From positions 124,001 to 188,000 of the forward strand of contig CAVVGZ010000007.1 of NCBI GenBank assembly GCA_963747965.1: 64,000 nucleotides of DNA, given 5' to 3'. The stretch's first letter is position 1. Every line of letters starts with the position of its first letter. This document shows positions 63,666 to 64,000 of this stretch, piece by piece. A program made the translations under genes and the position numbers. The DNA comes from CAVVGZ01 sp963747965 (lineage in GTDB: Bacteria > Chloroflexota > Anaerolineae > Anaerolineales > Anaerolineaceae). The notes beneath the pieces are model-generated. The model worked only from the letters and a program-made list of their open reading frames with translations, ran no database searches and was not told the origin of the DNA.

Positions 63666-64000
63666 TTAATGATTACCTGGATTGAAGGAAAATACAGGAT
63701 ACAGCTCACCGGAATGTTTAAACCCCAACCTCGAATATAAAGCAATAGATGCACGGTTGTCATCCTGGGTGTTGACAGTAACCCTGGAAATACCAGTCAA
63801 GAAATAATATTCGAGCAGATTCCTCACTAATAAATAAGCAATGCCTCGCCTCTGGACATCAGGCAATACAGCCAGCCTGGATAGGTGGGCATAGTTCAGA
63901 ACCGAAGAGCTGATTTGATATCCAACAATTTTATTTTCCAATTCAGCCACAATCGCATAAGTTGACTGGTTATACGCCAGCTTTAAGCTCTTTTTGGATA
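63666..64000 (-). CDS. GNAT acetyltransferase (RimI-like), N-terminus beyond the window
   Basis: The frame is open from the window edge (64000) to 63666, so the gene is partial at its N-terminus. The C-terminal GNAT core is clear: IVGYQISSSVLNYAHLSRLAVLPDVQ, the acetyl-CoA loop RRGIAYLLVRNL, TVNTQDDNRASIALYSRLGF. Resemblance to RimI-type enzymes is general, and the substrate is unknown. It converges with the DUF554 gene. Confidence 0.82.
   Translation of the reverse strand, partial: SKKSLKLAYNQSTYAIVAELENKIVGYQISSSVLNYAHLSRLAVLPDVQRRGIAYLLVRNLLEYYFLTGISRVTVNTQDDNRASIALYSRLGFKHSGELYPVFSFNPGNH

Overview
The window is a dense chromosomal segment, moderate in GC by eye, of a bacterium that looks like a member of the Chloroflexota, probably class Anaerolineae. 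This rests on protein character and gene order (dcw cluster with mraZ, FhaA/FhaB-type FHA proteins, an APC-permease remnant next to two TrkA proteins, a class-2-like IleRS behind a T-box). I could not run a search. No rRNA, convincing tRNA, insertion sequence, phage gene or CRISPR array is visible.

Layout. 1-16939 (minus strand) is a division and cell-wall (dcw) operon, read as mraZ-rsmH-ftsL-ftsI-murF-mraY-murD-ftsW-murG-cvpA-like-murC-murB-ddl-ftsQ-ftsA-ftsZ (ftsZ cut by the edge). murE is absent. Upstream lie a sigma70-type promoter, four GTGG boxes at exact 10-bp spacing (the likely MraZ operator) and a perfect leader hairpin. 17.3-25.4 kb holds yifB, ydcF, a MalY/PatB aminotransferase, an rRNA-methyltransferase-like gene, proC, a MOSC protein, a lipoprotein and mtaB. 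25.7-27.6 kb has the collapsed APC permease and two TrkA/RCK genes. 27.6-31.4 kb is the rpmH-rnpA-yidD-lipoprotein-yidC-jag operon with a consensus promoter and terminator. 31.8-35.3 kb is promoter, T-box leader and ileS. 35.7-50.5 kb runs mostly on the plus strand: GIY-YIG, lspA, rluD, punA, membrane proteins, an S1-domain protein, ftsK, a CDP-alcohol phosphatidyltransferase, lgt, an MBL hydrolase, an HNH nuclease (minus), an epimerase and tyrS. 50.5-56.3 kb (mainly minus) carries fhaA, fhaB, mtnP and a SEDS-PBP fusion. 56.3-64 kb has archease-rtcB, a PHP phosphoesterase, secG, an orphan peptide-binding protein, a cobalamin adenosyltransferase, a DUF554 protein and a partial acetyltransferase.

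How the genes fit. Envelope building dominates: precursor synthesis (mur genes, mraY, murG), septal assembly (ftsI/W/L/Q/A/Z/K), a second SEDS-PBP module beside FHA proteins, membrane insertion (yidC/yidD/secG) and lipoprotein maturation (lgt, lspA).

Two points stand out. First, the SEDS-PBP fusion keeps the glycosyltransferase aspartate but has lost all three transpeptidase motifs, while the dcw FtsW appears to lack that aspartate and its partner FtsI keeps all transpeptidase motifs. The two pairs look reciprocally specialised. Second, eight genes (ddl, murC, mtaB, trkA-1, lspA, punA, lgt, fhaA) each carry a single +1 shift that maps to a short homopolymer. Several are normally essential, so sequencing error is the simplest reading. 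The APC permease, in contrast, is a true multi-lesion remnant.
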